Shown here piece after piece: positions 36,029 to 47,065 of a DNA stretch of 64,000 nt. A program made the translations under genes and the position numbers. Each line of letters begins with the position of its first letter. The first letter of the stretch is position 1. The notes beneath the pieces are model-generated. The model made no database searches. It saw only the letters and a list, made by a program, of their open reading frames with translations, and was not told the origin of the DNA. The DNA lies in contig NZ_MRBK01000014.1 of the NCBI RefSeq assembly GCF_001969815.1, positions 124,001 through 188,000 of the forward strand, written 5' to 3'. The stretch comes from Bacillus swezeyi (GTDB lineage: Bacteria; Bacillota; Bacilli; Bacillales; Bacillaceae).

Positions 36029-36172
36029 TCACAAAATTGGAAAGTCAACTTGCGCTAGCTCTTTCTCAAGTACTTCGGGTCTTTCCAGGTTCTCCTTTTC
36101 CAATTCTTTAAAAAGGAGGTACGTATCAACGTTTCCTGTTTGTGAAAATACATTCCAAGTAAAATTCAACAT
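36029..36172 (-). CDS. yqzL: YqzL, conserved 47-residue protein
   Basis: A 47-residue protein MLNFTWNVFSQTGNVDTYLLFKELE... with a Glu-rich C-terminus and no membrane segment. ATG 36172 has AAAGGTGGGG upstream; an upstream in-frame extension lacks an SD. The FxxTGxxxxYLLFKE pattern is the conserved core of the family between era and recO in Bacillaceae. Function is unknown; constant linkage to recO suggests a DNA-related or translation-coupling role, which is inference. Confidence 0.88.
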   Translation of the reverse strand: MLNFTWNVFSQTGNVDTYLLFKELEKENLERPEVLEKELAQVDFPIL

Positions 36173-36333
36173 AAAAAGCCCCACCTTTCTGTTTATAACT
36201 AGCTTTTTAAACATCCAAATTCTTAAGATTATCTTGACCTTGTGTCCTCCATTTCATGTTAAACAATTTTTTCTAATATCGCTTTGATTTCGAGAGATTT
36301 TGTAACGACTCAACCACGGTCAAGTTCTGCCGG

Positions 36334-37645
<1,312 letters not shown>

Positions 37646-37764
37646 CTATAGCGGCTATGATACCGCTAACACTTTTATTTTACATAAAAATGGCTGTTAT
37701 TTCACGCCCAAATCGCAAATGTAAAATTTTTGTAAGAATCTTTTGCCAGGGCGGGAAGTATTGG

Positions 37765-38145
37765 TCAAAATAATTTTGACAAAAAGATGAGTAACCCAAT
37801 GATACACGAAACAGCGGCAAACACGCAAACCGCACCTGCTGCTGCATCTTTTGCGGCTTTTGCCAGCGGATGGCTTTCTTTTGTGATGAGGTCGACAGCG
37901 TGTTCAACGGCGGTGTTCATCAGCTCCAATGCGAACATTCCGCCGATGAGGATAAAAATGACGGCCCATTCCAAAACAGTCAGCCTAAAGATGAAGCCGC
38001 AACTGATCACAATGATTGCGGCTCCGGTGTGAATTTGAAAGTTGCGCTCGGAAATGAACGTCTTGAAAATTCCAGTAAAGGCGTGTGAAAAGCTTTTTTT
38101 GAGCCGGCGCCATTCTGTTTGTTTATGAGGATCTTGAGAGCCCAT
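37765..38145 (-). CDS. dgkA: Undecaprenol kinase / DgkA-family lipid kinase
   Basis: 126 residues with three membrane helices. DgkA motifs are [44 protein letters not shown] and [15 protein letters not shown]. In Gram-positives the enzyme phosphorylates undecaprenol rather than diacylglycerol, feeding the wall lipid carrier. ATG overlaps ybeY by 23 bp. After its stop lies a small AT-rich palindrome (GTCAAAA/TTTTGAC), too weak for a terminator. Confidence 0.93.
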   Translation of the reverse strand: MGSQDPHKQTEWRRLKKSFSHAFTGIFKTFISERNFQIHTGAAIIVISCGFIFRLTVLEWAVIFILIGGMFALELMNTAVEHAVDLITKESHPLAKAAKDAAAGAVCVFAAVSCIIGLLIFLSKLF

Positions 38146-38599
38146 ATCGATTTAAAAGTTCCTTTTGCTTAGTGAACATTTCTTTCTCTTCTTCCTCTGT
38201 CATATGATCATATCCGAGCAGATGCAAGAAGCCGTGAACCGTCAGGAACCCCAATTCTCTCATCAATGAATGTCCGTACTCTTCAGCCTGTTCTTTCGCT
38301 TTATCCGCACTGATGATAATATCGCCGAGAACGGTAGGCATATCAGCGCCGATGATCTCAACTTCTCCTTCGCCGTCTTCCTCAAGAGCAAATGAGATGA
38401 CATCGGTCGGATAATCTTTTCCCCGGTATTCTTTATTGATTTTCTGTATTTCCTCATTCGTCACGATCGTAACGGATACTTCCGCCTGATCGGCGACATT
38501 TTCTTCTTTTGCAGCAAATTGAAGGAGCTTTTCCATTTCAGCAAGCTGTTCATCTGAAAGGCGCTCTGTCTCATCTGCGATATCAAGTATTAAACTCAT
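38123..38599 (-). CDS. ybeY: Endoribonuclease / rRNA maturation factor YbeY
   Basis: 158 residues. The zinc motif [11 protein letters not shown] (H3xH5xH) is intact, with [19 protein letters not shown] upstream. The family acts in 16S rRNA 3'-end processing and 70S quality control. ATG overlaps the pgpH stop by 4 bp, and the end overlaps dgkA by 23 bp, so this is part of one long overlapping operon. Confidence 0.95.
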   Translation of the reverse strand: MSLILDIADETERLSDEQLAEMEKLLQFAAKEENVADQAEVSVTIVTNEEIQKINKEYRGKDYPTDVISFALEEDGEGEVEIIGADMPTVLGDIIISADKAKEQAEEYGHSLMRELGFLTVHGFLHLLGYDHMTEEEEKEMFTKQKELLNRYGLSRSS

Positions 38600-40722
38600 G
38601 AATGTTTCACCTTCTGTTTTGGATTAGCCTCCGGATATTCGATCCGGGAATGAAAAATGCCTTTTAACGTTTCGCAAAGCGTCTTGGCTATCAAATTGAG
38701 TTCCTTTAGCGTCAGATCGCATTCGTCAAACTGTCCGTCCTGAAGTTTATCAGAAATGATGCCGCGCACAAGCTTTTCAATCCTTTCCGGATTCGGGTTG
38801 TGCATCGACCTGACGGCTGCTTCCACGCTGTCTGCCACCGAAATGATCGCCGCTTCTTTTGACTGCGGCTTAGGCCCCGGATAGCGGAACTCTTCTTCTG
38901 TCGTCTGATCTCCTTTTTCCTTCGCCTTATAGTAGAAAAACTTCAGCAGAGACGTGCCGTGATGCTGTTCGGCTATATCGACCAGCTCTTTCGGCATTTT
39001 ATGGTCTCTGAGCATGTCCGCCCCGTCTGTCGCATGAGCAATGATAATGTTTTTGCTCAGCTGCGGAGACAGTTTGTCATGCGGGTTGTCAATGTTCATT
39101 TGGTTTTCGATAAAATATTGGGGCCGCTTCGTCTTTCCGATATCATGATAATATGCACCGACCCTTGCCAGCAATCCGTTTGCACCGACCGCTTCACACG
39201 CCGCCTCCGACAAATTGGCGACCATGACGCTGTGATGGTAAGTGCCGGGTGTCTCCGTCAGGATTTTGCGGAGCAGCGGATGATTCGGATTTGAGAGCTC
39301 GAGAAGCTTCATCGTCGATAGAATACCGAACCCGCTTTCAAAAAACGGCATAAAGCCGAGCACAAGAACGGAAGAACCGATGCCTGAAACAGCTCCCATG
39401 ATGAGATATGTGCCCATCTCCAGACCGGATTGGGCCGTATTTTGAATCATCTGCAGGGTAAACATAACAACAATGTTGACAAACGAAACAAACAGTCCCG
39501 CCTGAAGGATCTTTGCCCTCGCGTTATGCTTTCCTAAAAACAGTATACCCGCAATCGAACTAATTAAGAAATACGTTCCGATCGCGTAATTAAACGTGCC
39601 TGTAACCCCTTGATTAAACATCATGCTTCCGCAGATGGAAAACATCATGCTCGCCAGAATCGCCAGCCGTTCGCTAATTAAAAGCTTTATCAGCATGACG
39701 CCCATCGCGATTGGCACAATGTATCCGATATGGCTGAATTCGAGCTCCTGAAACAGGCTGATCACTTCCATCACGATTAATACCATCGCCGTTACCAATG
39801 AAAACAGCATCAGCGATTTGTTCTTCGGAAGCCGGTTGTTATACTGTTTTTCAAAATAGTAAACCAAAGCTGAGATGAAAAGCCCGATCAAAAGCAGCAG
39901 TCCGCCGACCGGCTTAAATATATTGGCTCCGCTTAAAAGCCCTGTCAATTCAAGCTTACGGTATACTTCCCTGTCAATCAGCTGGTTTTCCTCAACAAGA
40001 ATCTGCCCCTGCTTAATCTGGATCTGCTGAATGCTGTCCGCCGCTTCTTGACGCTTCTGCTCCGTTTTGTCAGGGTCATAAACATAATTGGGGATAATGG
40101 CGAAGCGTCCGATTTCATTGGCGGCATTCTTTAATTTGGATGGGACGGAGTTGCCTTTGAGCTCTTTTGTGACATTATCTTTTGCTTGATCAAGTTTTCC
40201 GGCGGGAATTTCTTCGCTCATGACATCATTGACAGCCGTAATGACCGAATCCTGCGTCATGGAAAGCTCTCCATCGCTTGCCCCCAACAGGTTTTTGACC
40301 GAGTCTTGTGAGAGCGAGTCCGTCACATCGGAAGTCAGCTTGCCTTCCACAGATTTGATCTGCTCTTTTTCAGATTCCTTTGTACTCTCTTTCTTCACTT
40401 CTTTGATGATGTCAAATATAGAAGATACCAGATCAACCCTGTTGTCGGAATACTCTTTTTTAAGGGTGTACTGATCAGGCACCTCCTCCCTTGCTTCCTG
40501 CTTTTTAGCGGCTGTCGCCTTTTGATCTTCGACCGTTGCCGGCGCATAAATTGTATTTTCACTGATTGAAAATAAATCAAGATCAAGCGATTCTGGTTTG
40601 ACATGAAAAAAAAGCAGGATAAACATCAGCGCGGATATGGCTGCATAAAGAACGACAGGGAGAAACCGGACGTTTTTCATCCGGATGAGCCGATTCTTTC
40701 CGTCTCTTTTTTTCTTCTTCAA
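38596..40722 (-). CDS. pgpH: 7TM-HD cyclic-di-AMP phosphodiesterase PgpH
   Basis: About 708 residues. An N-terminal membrane helix ([20 protein letters not shown]) is followed by a large extracytoplasmic domain (about 50-270), seven membrane helices, and a cytoplasmic HD domain with [35 protein letters not shown] and SVADSVEAA. The family hydrolyses c-di-AMP and thus affects potassium and wall homeostasis. I prefer TTG 40722, since GAGGTG sits 7 nt upstream; GTG 40731 lies inside that SD. Confidence 0.94.
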   Translation of the reverse strand: MKKKKRDGKNRLIRMKNVRFLPVVLYAAISALMFILLFFHVKPESLDLDLFSISENTIYAPATVEDQKATAAKKQEAREEVPDQYTLKKEYSDNRVDLVSSIFDIIKEVKKESTKESEKEQIKSVEGKLTSDVTDSLSQDSVKNLLGASDGELSMTQDSVITAVNDVMSEEIPAGKLDQAKDNVTKELKGNSVPSKLKNAANEIGRFAIIPNYVYDPDKTEQKRQEAADSIQQIQIKQGQILVEENQLIDREVYRKLELTGLLSGANIFKPVGGLLLLIGLFISALVYYFEKQYNNRLPKNKSLMLFSLVTAMVLIVMEVISLFQELEFSHIGYIVPIAMGVMLIKLLISERLAILASMMFSICGSMMFNQGVTGTFNYAIGTYFLISSIAGILFLGKHNARAKILQAGLFVSFVNIVVMFTLQMIQNTAQSGLEMGTYLIMGAVSGIGSSVLVLGFMPFFESGFGILSTMKLLELSNPNHPLLRKILTETPGTYHHSVMVANLSEAACEAVGANGLLARVGAYYHDIGKTKRPQYFIENQMNIDNPHDKLSPQLSKNIIIAHATDGADMLRDHKMPKELVDIAEQHHGTSLLKFFYYKAKEKGDQTTEEEFRYPGPKPQSKEAAIISVADSVEAAVRSMHNPNPERIEKLVRGIISDKLQDGQFDECDLTLKELNLIAKTLCETLKGIFHSRIEYPEANPKQKVKHS

Positions 40723-40752
40723 AAAAAGCACCTCTTTTCGGCGGGAAACTAA

Positions 40753-40786
40753 AAAATGACCCGATAGCGGGTGATCGGGTCATTCC
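40753..40786 (-). terminator. phoH terminator
   Basis: AATGACCCGAT (40755-40765) pairs with ATCGGGTCATT (40774-40784). A minus-strand T-run follows. Confidence 0.88.
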
Positions 40787-40788
40787 AG

Positions 40789-41748
40789 TTATTTTGTCTT
40801 TTCGTATGCTTCAATGATTCGGGCGACAAGCGGATGTCTGACCACATCTGTCTGATCCAATTCAACGAATGAAATCCCTTCAATATCAAGGAGCATGCTT
40901 TTTGCGACGGCAAGTCCTGATGTGACTCCCTTCGGCAGATCGATCTGCGTAATGTCGCCTGTAATGACCATTTTAGAGCCAAAACCCAATCTAGTTAAAA
41001 ACATTTTCATTTGTGCCGGTGTTGTATTTTGCGCTTCGTCCAAAATCACAAAAGCGTCATCAAGCGTCCTCCCTCTCATATAGGCAAGCGGCGCGATTTC
41101 GATGGTTCCTCTTTCAAGGAGCCTCGCTGTATGATCCGTACCGAGCACATCGTGGAGGGCGTCATACAAAGGCCTTAAATAAGGGTCGACTTTTTCTTTT
41201 AGATCCCCCGGCAAAAAACCGAGACTTTCTCCTGCTTCAACAGCTGGTCTCGTCAAAATAATTCTTTTAATGCGTCCGTTTTTCAGTTCATGAACGGCTT
41301 TTACGACCGCCAAGTAGGTTTTTCCTGTTCCTGCGGGGCCGATGCCAAAGATTAAATCATGCCTTTTCATAGCGTTGATATATTCTCTTTGGCCGATCGT
41401 TTTGACTCTGATCGGCTTTCCTTTGGCATTCTTCGTAATTTCCTCTTCATACATGCTTTCAAAAAACTCAAGCTTACGTTTTTTCGCCATTTTGATCGCG
41501 TATATGACGTCCCGTTCAGATATCTCAATTCCTTTGCGTATCAGATTCAAGAGGGAAGCGAGCAGACTGTCCACGATTTGAAATGTATCCTCGTCACCCG
41601 TCACATATACTGTTTCACCCCGTGTGACAATCGAGATGCCCAGCTCTTCCTCCATCATCTTCAGATGTAAATCCTGATTTCCAAACAGCGCCTGAGCTTC
41701 ATTCGGACTTTCCAGTTGCTGATTAATCGCAAGTAAATGTTCTGTCAT
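40789..41748 (-). CDS. phoH: PhoH-like ATPase
   Basis: 319 residues. An N-terminal KH-like segment (LGISIVTRGETVYVTGDEDTF) is followed by the PhoH AAA-like domain with Walker A GPAGTGKTY, TRPAVEAGESLGFLPGDLKEKVDPYLRPLYD, Walker B FVILDEAQNTTP and sensor TGDITQIDLP. Members act on RNA or ribosomes, often with YbeY. ATG overlaps yqfD by 4 bp. Confidence 0.94.
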   Translation of the reverse strand: MTEHLLAINQQLESPNEAQALFGNQDLHLKMMEEELGISIVTRGETVYVTGDEDTFQIVDSLLASLLNLIRKGIEISERDVIYAIKMAKKRKLEFFESMYEEEITKNAKGKPIRVKTIGQREYINAMKRHDLIFGIGPAGTGKTYLAVVKAVHELKNGRIKRIILTRPAVEAGESLGFLPGDLKEKVDPYLRPLYDALHDVLGTDHTARLLERGTIEIAPLAYMRGRTLDDAFVILDEAQNTTPAQMKMFLTRLGFGSKMVITGDITQIDLPKGVTSGLAVAKSMLLDIEGISFVELDQTDVVRHPLVARIIEAYEKTK

Positions 41749-42941
41749 TCTTTAGTCTCCTGAACAATTGGTGTTGTTTGAACAATGTCTTCAATAACCT
41801 GGTAAAGGATGATCAATTTAACTTTACCATTCTCGCTCGTTTCGTGCAAAACTTTTTCACTGATAATGTCCCCATCTTCGCCGATTTTTTTCCGGACGTC
41901 TCTTTTTCCCATTTTGATCCCTTCCTGGACCGCTTCTTCTTTTGTATATACCCTTTTGACCTGCTCGCTCTCTCTCGTCGATTCCTTTTCATAAGCGATG
42001 GGGAGTTTAAAATTCATAAAATGAAACGTATGTTTTTCCACTTCCGTTTTCGGACGCGAAAACTCTTCTTTTTTGAAAGAAAATCCCCAGAAAGGCACGG
42101 AAAGAGAGGCGATGGAGAGCTTGTGCCTTGTCCTTACTTTACCCGTAAAAACATCAAATGATGTCTCAAGCGGAACCGTCACCTTCGATTTGTACCATGT
42201 TTCACCGTAGATTTTTCCTTTGGCTCCGACTTTTTGCTGTTCATCCTCGCTTCCGATCAGCCCTGAAACGAGCATCTGGCCTTTTTCGACGTGCTGATTC
42301 ACCATGACGAGCGGCTCGCCTTTTTCAACAAACATCTTGGAGATGGTCGCCCCTTTTTTGGCGACGATATGCCTCGGACCGATGTATTTTTCTTTGTCAG
42401 GCTCATTTTTCTCAACCACTTTCATCTGAAGGGCTGTCCCGTTTAATTCGATGCCTACCCAAGTGATATTTTCAACGTTCTTCGTCAGCGACTGCTGAAT
42501 TTTCTCGGGAGTCAGCATGGCAAACTGAAACCGCCCTTTTTTCACACCGATTTGATCCAGCTGCTGTCTGATTTGATGTTCTGTATCTGGATTGGCGCCG
42601 GAAATCTCAATCTTCCACAGCATATTGGAAAGAATGAACATGATGATGAAAAAGGCTGCAACTCCGAGAGTGAACCCGCTGTTTCGTTTTGATTTCTGCA
42701 CTGTGAAGGGGAGGCCTTTCCGTTTGACAAAACGGCATTTGCAGTCAAAATCCCTGATGACTCTTCGAAAGGCATGTACATCAGAAAGCAGAATATAAAG
42801 AAAGACAGCGTCTTTCTTTTTTTTCACATTGAACATCGGGATGCCTCGCCTTGTGCATTCATTTAATAAACGTTCGATTCCCATTCCCGTTACTTCAAGC
42901 TGAATCTTTCCCGAAAAAAAAGAAAGCCATTTATTCTTCAC
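41745..42941 (-). CDS. yqfD: Sporulation protein YqfD
   Basis: 398 residues from GTG 42941 (GGGGGAAGAG SD); the longer frame lacks an SD. The N-terminal soluble domain (LEVTGMGIERLLNECTRRGIPMFNV) is followed by one membrane helix (GFTLGVAAFFIIMFILSNMLW) and a large extracytoplasmic domain related to POTRA/BON modules (ANPDTEHQIRQQLDQIGVKKGRF). It matches the YqfD/SpoIV family expressed in the mother cell in B. subtilis. It follows yqfC by 16 bp. Likely role in the outer forespore membrane; mechanism unknown. Confidence 0.92.
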   Translation of the reverse strand: MKNKWLSFFSGKIQLEVTGMGIERLLNECTRRGIPMFNVKKKKDAVFLYILLSDVHAFRRVIRDFDCKCRFVKRKGLPFTVQKSKRNSGFTLGVAAFFIIMFILSNMLWKIEISGANPDTEHQIRQQLDQIGVKKGRFQFAMLTPEKIQQSLTKNVENITWVGIELNGTALQMKVVEKNEPDKEKYIGPRHIVAKKGATISKMFVEKGEPLVMVNQHVEKGQMLVSGLIGSEDEQQKVGAKGKIYGETWYKSKVTVPLETSFDVFTGKVRTRHKLSIASLSVPFWGFSFKKEEFSRPKTEVEKHTFHFMNFKLPIAYEKESTRESEQVKRVYTKEEAVQEGIKMGKRDVRKKIGEDGDIISEKVLHETSENGKVKLIILYQVIEDIVQTTPIVQETKE

Positions 42942-42957
42942 GTCTCTTCCCCCTGAC

Positions 42958-43239
42958 TTATGAATCGATATAACGAACGAGCTCGATTGTGCCTTCAAGC
43001 AAAATTTCCTCAGGCAAAATCGTTTTAATGACAAAGTCTTTGCCTTGAATAATGCATTGCCCCTGTTTCAGCATCAGTCTGACTTCACGATCGCTGAAAA
43101 GCAAGAGCCCTCTGTGATTTTCAATATATATGTGAAGTCTCCCTATCATTGTAATTCTCGGAAGATCCATCATGACATCAGGGGGAATTTCCAATGTTCT
43201 TGTCAGCCACGCTTTGATGCGGTTTTTTCTTTGCGCCAT
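42958..43239 (-). CDS. yqfC: Sporulation protein YqfC
   Basis: A 93-residue YabP/YqfC-family protein starting MAQRKNRIKAWLTRTLEIPPDVMMDLPRITMIG, with LHIYIENHRGLLLFSDREVRLMLKQG as the beta-sandwich core. It is cytoplasmic, with a conserved sporulation-specific family pattern. ATG 43239 is preceded by AAAGGGGG, which is the 3' arm of a strong hairpin (see separate entry). B. subtilis yqfC-yqfD belong to the sigma-E regulon as I recall. Confidence 0.92.
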   Translation of the reverse strand: MAQRKNRIKAWLTRTLEIPPDVMMDLPRITMIGRLHIYIENHRGLLLFSDREVRLMLKQGQCIIQGKDFVIKTILPEEILLEGTIELVRYIDS

Positions 43240-43289
43240 AAAAAAAGAACCCCCTTTCATCTCATATGTATGAGTGAACAGGGGGTTCT
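43240..43289 (-). terminator. Terminator hairpin embedding the yqfC SD
   Basis: On the minus strand AGAACCCCCT (43289-43280) pairs with AGGGGGTTCT (43255-43246). Inner pairs TTCA/TGAA and CTCAT/ATGAG make a near-continuous stem of 19 bp. Seven T follow, then directly the yqfC ATG. The 3' arm contains AAAGGGGG, the only SD. It fills the whole 63-nt yqfB-yqfC gap. Confidence 0.85.
43265..43272 (-). promoter_or_regulatory. Candidate sigma-E -10 inside the hairpin loop, yqfC
   Basis: CATACATA on the minus strand (43272-43265) fits the sigma-E -10 (CATACAnT) except the last base. No clear -35 is visible. A start about 7 nt downstream would leave out the 5' arm of the hairpin. Confidence 0.4.
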
Positions 43290-43302
43290 AACACTTTAAT
43301 TT

Positions 43303-43740
43303 TTAAGGGCGGCGCCTCATTGTGTCATACGGTTTTCGCGCACGCGGAGGGCCGAATACCTCACCGAGGACAATTCCTTGTACAACGGTGTTTTTATTCA
43401 TGTCAAGCAGCTCTTTTTTAGGTTTCATCATCTGGCTGCTTTTCTTTTTTATCGACCGTTCAACAGCCGGCATCGACCGCTCAGCATCCGCTTTGATCCT
43501 TTCAAGCTCGGTGACCAGGTCATTGCTCTTTTTCATAGCGGCTGGCTGCGGGGCAGCTTTTCCGGCTGTTTGCCGGCGTTTTTCCGGTTGCTTCGGCGCT
43601 TGTGTTTTGGGCCGTTCAGATGCTGGTTTGCGATTTTTTTCTTCGCTTTCATCATTTTTTCCTATCTTGTTAAATATGACGGAAATGATTCCGATGATAG
43701 CCGCCATTATGATCGGATTGTCGAACAGTATATCAAGCAA
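43303..43740 (-). CDS. yqfB: YqfB, third gene of the yqeZ-floA-yqfB operon
   Basis: 145 residues. A short N-terminal hydrophobic segment (NPIIMAAIIGIISVIFNKIG) is followed by a long, highly charged, Lys/Pro/Gln-rich disordered region and a conserved C-terminal tail (VVQGIVLGEVFGPPRARKP). It starts at TTG 43740 with GGAGGGAG upstream, 29 bp after floA. Function is unknown. The link with the flotillin and NfeD genes suggests a membrane-domain accessory. Confidence 0.85.
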   Translation of the reverse strand: MLDILFDNPIIMAAIIGIISVIFNKIGKNDESEEKNRKPASERPKTQAPKQPEKRRQTAGKAAPQPAAMKKSNDLVTELERIKADAERSMPAVERSIKKKSSQMMKPKKELLDMNKNTVVQGIVLGEVFGPPRARKPYDTMRRRP

Positions 43741-43769
43741 TGAGCTCCCTCCTTTTTACAGGGGCTTGT

Positions 43770-44762
43770 TTATTTATGATCCTCTTCATTTTGGTCTTTC
43801 GTCATCTTTCCGAAGGAATCGCGCATATCCGTGTCGGCATCGATGTTTTTCATATTGAGGTAGTCCATGACACCGATTTTTCCGCTGCGAAGGGCTTCAG
43901 ACATGGCAAGCGGAACTTCGGCTTCTGCTTCGACCACTTTGGCGCGCATTTCTTCGACGCGGGCGCGCATTTCCTGCTCTTGGGCAACCGCCATCGCGCG
44001 GCGTTCTTCCGCTTTGGCCTGTGCGATGTTTTTATCCGCTTCAGCCTGGTCAGTCTGAAGAATGGCTCCGATGTTTTTGCCGATATCCACGTCAGCGATA
44101 TCGATCGATAGAATTTCAAACGCCGTACCTGAATCCAAGCCTTTGCTCAAGACGGTCTGCGAAATCATATCCGGATTTTCAAGCACTTTTTTATGGTTGT
44201 GTGACGAACCGATTGTCGAAACAATCCCCTCGCCAACACGGGCGATGATCGTTTCTTCTCCGGCTCCCCCGACAAGGCGGTCAATATTTGCACGAACAGT
44301 GATTCTTGCTTTCGCTTTGACTTCGATCCCGTCCATCGCAACACCGGCGATAAACGGCGTTTCAATGACCTTAGGGTTAACGCTCATCTGAACCGCTTCC
44401 AGAACATCGCGGCCGGCCAAGTCGATTGCCGCACATCTAGCAAAAGTCAGTTCGATGTTTGCGCGGTGGGCAGCGATCAGCGCGTTGACAACCCTGTCGA
44501 CATTACCGCCTGCAAGGTAGTGGCTTTCAAGCTGGTTGATAGAAACATCCAATCCCGCTTTGTGCGCTTTGATCAAAGGATTGACGACACGGTTTGGAAT
44601 CACTCGGCGAAGCCTCATTCCGATCAGCGTAAAAATGCTGATTTTAACTCCTGCGGCCAAGGCCGAGATCCACAGCATGACTGGAACAAATGTAAAGAAG
44701 ACAGCTAATAAAATGATCCCGGCTGCAATTAATGCTAAAAGTAATAGAGTTGACGGATCCAT
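43770..44762 (-). CDS. floA: Flotillin-like protein FloA
   Basis: 330 residues. A hairpin-like N-terminal membrane segment ([34 protein letters not shown]) is followed by a PHB-like domain ([35 protein letters not shown]) and an Ala/Glu coiled coil ([43 protein letters not shown]). It scaffolds functional membrane microdomains. ATG has GGAGG upstream. The gene follows yqeZ, the usual NfeD-flotillin pair. Confidence 0.95.
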   Translation of the reverse strand: MDPSTLLLLALIAAGIILLAVFFTFVPVMLWISALAAGVKISIFTLIGMRLRRVIPNRVVNPLIKAHKAGLDVSINQLESHYLAGGNVDRVVNALIAAHRANIELTFARCAAIDLAGRDVLEAVQMSVNPKVIETPFIAGVAMDGIEVKAKARITVRANIDRLVGGAGEETIIARVGEGIVSTIGSSHNHKKVLENPDMISQTVLSKGLDSGTAFEILSIDIADVDIGKNIGAILQTDQAEADKNIAQAKAEERRAMAVAQEQEMRARVEEMRAKVVEAEAEVPLAMSEALRSGKIGVMDYLNMKNIDADTDMRDSFGKMTKDQNEEDHK

Positions 44763-44788
44763 AGTATTCCTCCTAAAAAAGATTTAAT

Positions 44789-46108
44789 TTATATTTCTCT
44801 CACAACAATTCGTGAGCCTTCCACTTTAACCACTTTGACTTTTCTATCCTTTGCGGTGAACGAGCCTTCAGAAACGACATCGAGCCTTTCATCGCCGATA
44901 ATGACCGTACCTGAAGGTCTGAGCGGTGTATATGTGACGCCGACCTTTCCGACTAAATCATGCCGGCTCTCGTTTGAAATATATCCGCTTTCCGTATTTG
45001 TTGAGTCGGTTAATATCAATTTTTTAAAAAATTTCATTCGTTTCCCCAACACCCTTGTCAGTAGAATGGATGCCGCTATCGAAACAGCAGTTGCAATCAA
45101 AATGGATACGGCCATCACCGTAAAGCTTCCAGAAGCAAAAAAGAGGCTTGCAACAACGGCTATAAGGCCTGTAATTCCTGCTATTCCGCCCGGCAGAAAA
45201 ATCTCTAAAAAAATCAAAATGATTCCGGCGATAAAAAGAAGGAGTGTCTCCATTCCGGCAAGCCCTGCCACAAGATGGCCGTAGAAAAAGAGCATCAGCG
45301 CCGTAAGACCCATGAAGCCGGGTATTCCAAAACCGGGTGAATAAAGCTCCACAACCAGACCCAGGCTTCCGATCGAAAGGAGGATCGGAATCACAACCGG
45401 ATGGGTGATGAACCGCGCCACTTTTTCGGCAAAGCTCACCTCAGCCCGCTCAATCTTGGCATCTTTTACATTCAGCTTTTGTAAAAGATCATCAAGGCTT
45501 GAGGCTGTGCCTTCCGAGTAGCCGACTTTCAATGCCTTATCAGGAGTTAAGGTCAACAATTCCCCCTTTGGCGCTCCCACTTCTTTGGCATCGACGTCAT
45601 CATCGGCCATCGCGAGCGCGTATTTTGGATCACGGCCGTTTTTTTTGGCCGCATCCTCCATTTCCGCCAGCCACAGAGATTCCGATTTTTTATCAGCGGC
45701 ATTTCCCTGTGTGTCAATGATCGCTGCGGCTCCCATTTTCCCGCCCGGCGCCATATAAATGTCATCTGCGTTCAATGCGAGATACGCGCCTGCGGAAAGT
45801 GCTCTTCTATTGACATAAGCGGTCACCGGAATGTCGGAGTTATGTATCGTATCAGCCATGTCAAGGACTGCGTCGACCGCTCCGCCAGGGGTATTGATAT
45901 CCAGAATAATGTGCTTGGCATTCATATCTTTTGCTTCCTGAAAAGAGCGCTCAAGAAATTGAGAAAGTCCCTTTTCAACCGTTTCTTCGATCGGAATCAC
46001 ATATACAGTCTCTCCGTCCGCTTTCACGGTCAAATGAACGCCTAATAATAAGAATAAAACAAAACCACAGGCCAGAGCAACTAAAATTCTAAATTTTTTC
46101 AATATCAA
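44789..46108 (-). CDS. yqeZ: NfeD-type membrane serine protease YqeZ
   Basis: 439 residues, long NfeD form. It has an N-terminal signal/membrane helix (ILVALACGFVLFLLLGVHL), then a ClpP/SppA-like domain with nucleophile Ser in NRRALSAGAYLALNADDIYMAPGGKMGAAA and the Lys region in the following helix. Four membrane helices and a C-terminal OB fold follow (LVGKVGVTYTPLRPSGTVIIGDERLDVVSEG). It starts at TTG 46108 with AGGAGGAG upstream. It is first gene of the sigma-W operon and works with FloA at the membrane. Confidence 0.94.
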   Translation of the reverse strand: MILKKFRILVALACGFVLFLLLGVHLTVKADGETVYVIPIEETVEKGLSQFLERSFQEAKDMNAKHIILDINTPGGAVDAVLDMADTIHNSDIPVTAYVNRRALSAGAYLALNADDIYMAPGGKMGAAAIIDTQGNAADKKSESLWLAEMEDAAKKNGRDPKYALAMADDDVDAKEVGAPKGELLTLTPDKALKVGYSEGTASSLDDLLQKLNVKDAKIERAEVSFAEKVARFITHPVVIPILLSIGSLGLVVELYSPGFGIPGFMGLTALMLFFYGHLVAGLAGMETLLLFIAGIILIFLEIFLPGGIAGITGLIAVVASLFFASGSFTVMAVSILIATAVSIAASILLTRVLGKRMKFFKKLILTDSTNTESGYISNESRHDLVGKVGVTYTPLRPSGTVIIGDERLDVVSEGSFTAKDRKVKVVKVEGSRIVVREI

Positions 46109-46150
46109 CGGTTTTTGACTCCTCCTTCCTCTATTATCATTAACATTACA

Positions 46151-46177
46151 TACGTTACAAATGTATCAAAGGTTTCA
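46151..46177 (-). promoter_or_regulatory. sigma-W promoter of yqeZ-floA-yqfB
   Basis: On the minus strand TGAAAC (46177-46172), 17-bp spacer, CGTA (46154-46151). This is the ECF sigma-W consensus, 43 nt before the yqeZ start. Confidence 0.85.
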
Positions 46178-46204
46178 GTTTTCTACTACTTTATGACGGC
46201 ACAT

Positions 46205-46244
46205 AAAAAAAGACACCTTTCAAATGATGAAAGATGTCTTTTTC
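46205..46244. terminator. yqeY terminator
   Basis: AAAAAGACACCTTTCA (46206-46221) pairs with TGAAAGATGTCTTTTT (46228-46243), with one G-U on the minus strand. Confidence 0.9.
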
Positions 46245-46245
46245 T

Positions 46246-46692
46246 TTAAGACAGTTGTTTGCTGACAAGCTTATTGACGAGGCCGCCGTCCGCCTTGCCT
46301 TTAACCTTCGGAATGACAGCGCTCATCACTTTGCCCATGTCCGCTTTTGAAGAGGCGCCGACTTCGGCGATCGTTTCATTGACGATGTCCAGCAGCTCTT
46401 CTTCTGTCAGCTGTTCAGGCATATAAACTTCCAAAATGTCTAACTCTTTTTGAACTTTATCTACTAAATCTGAACGATTAGCGTTTGAAAATTCATGGAG
46501 GGAGTCTTTACGCTGTTTTAATTCACGAGAAAGAACAGTCAGTTCTTCATCATCGGTCAGCCTGTCTTTCTTAAGCTTGATTGCCTCGTTTTGAAGCGAA
46601 GCCTTTACCATGCGAATGACAGTCAGTTTGTCCTTCTCACGGTTTTTCATATAGAGCTTCATATCCTGATTAAGTCGCTCAAGAAGACTCAT
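46246..46692 (-). CDS. yqeY: YqeY, GatB/YqeY-domain protein
   Basis: A 148-residue helical protein ([40 protein letters not shown]). The C-terminal half resembles the tail domain of GatB ([43 protein letters not shown]), a tRNA-binding module of the amidotransferase. Free-standing members probably bind tRNA, and their target is unknown. It is 14 bp behind rpsU, co-transcribed. Confidence 0.93.
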   Translation of the reverse strand: MSLLERLNQDMKLYMKNREKDKLTVIRMVKASLQNEAIKLKKDRLTDDEELTVLSRELKQRKDSLHEFSNANRSDLVDKVQKELDILEVYMPEQLTEEELLDIVNETIAEVGASSKADMGKVMSAVIPKVKGKADGGLVNKLVSKQLS

Positions 46693-46706
46693 AAATCCAC
46701 CCTCTT

Positions 46707-46880
46707 TTAGAATTTGCGTTTTCTAGCGGCTTCAGACTTTTTCTTGCGCTTTACGCTAGGTTTTTCATAAAATTCGCGCTTTCTTGCTTCTTGCAAAGTA
46801 CCTGTCTTTGATACACTGCGTTTGAAGCGACGAAGAGCATCTTCAAGCGATTCGTTTTTTCTAACGACCGTTTTTGACAT
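46707..46880 (-). CDS. rpsU: 30S ribosomal protein S21
   Basis: 57 residues, [41 protein letters not shown] and a very basic end ([14 protein letters not shown]), the full S21. ATG 46880 follows GGAGGGAGGG-type SD; upstream codons in frame are leader. It sits behind a strong sigma-A promoter and is followed by yqeY. Confidence 0.97.
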
Positions 46881-46953
46881 TCTCTTTCCCTCCCTCCGAA
46901 TACACCAATCGACTGCTTTAAAAAAAGACATACATTGAAACATGTACTTTGAC

Positions 46954-46982
46954 ATTATAATATAAGCCTTCGGTAAGGTCAA
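46954..46982 (-). promoter_or_regulatory. sigma-A promoter of rpsU-yqeY
   Basis: On the minus strand TTGACC (46982-46977), 17-bp spacer, TATAAT (46959-46954). The leader is about 65 nt. Confidence 0.88.
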
Positions 46983-47065
46983 CCAAACGAGATTGTTTTA
47001 TTGTTTAGTCATGATTCCGGCAGCTTGTCTGTATACATCTAAAAAGGAGGCTGTTGGAAAATCTG

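Noticed and set aside
37772-37788. GTCAAAA/TTTTGAC palindrome after dgkA as a terminator or operator
   Set aside because: Seven A/T-rich pairs overlapping the dgkA end, no T-run advantage; likely chance.
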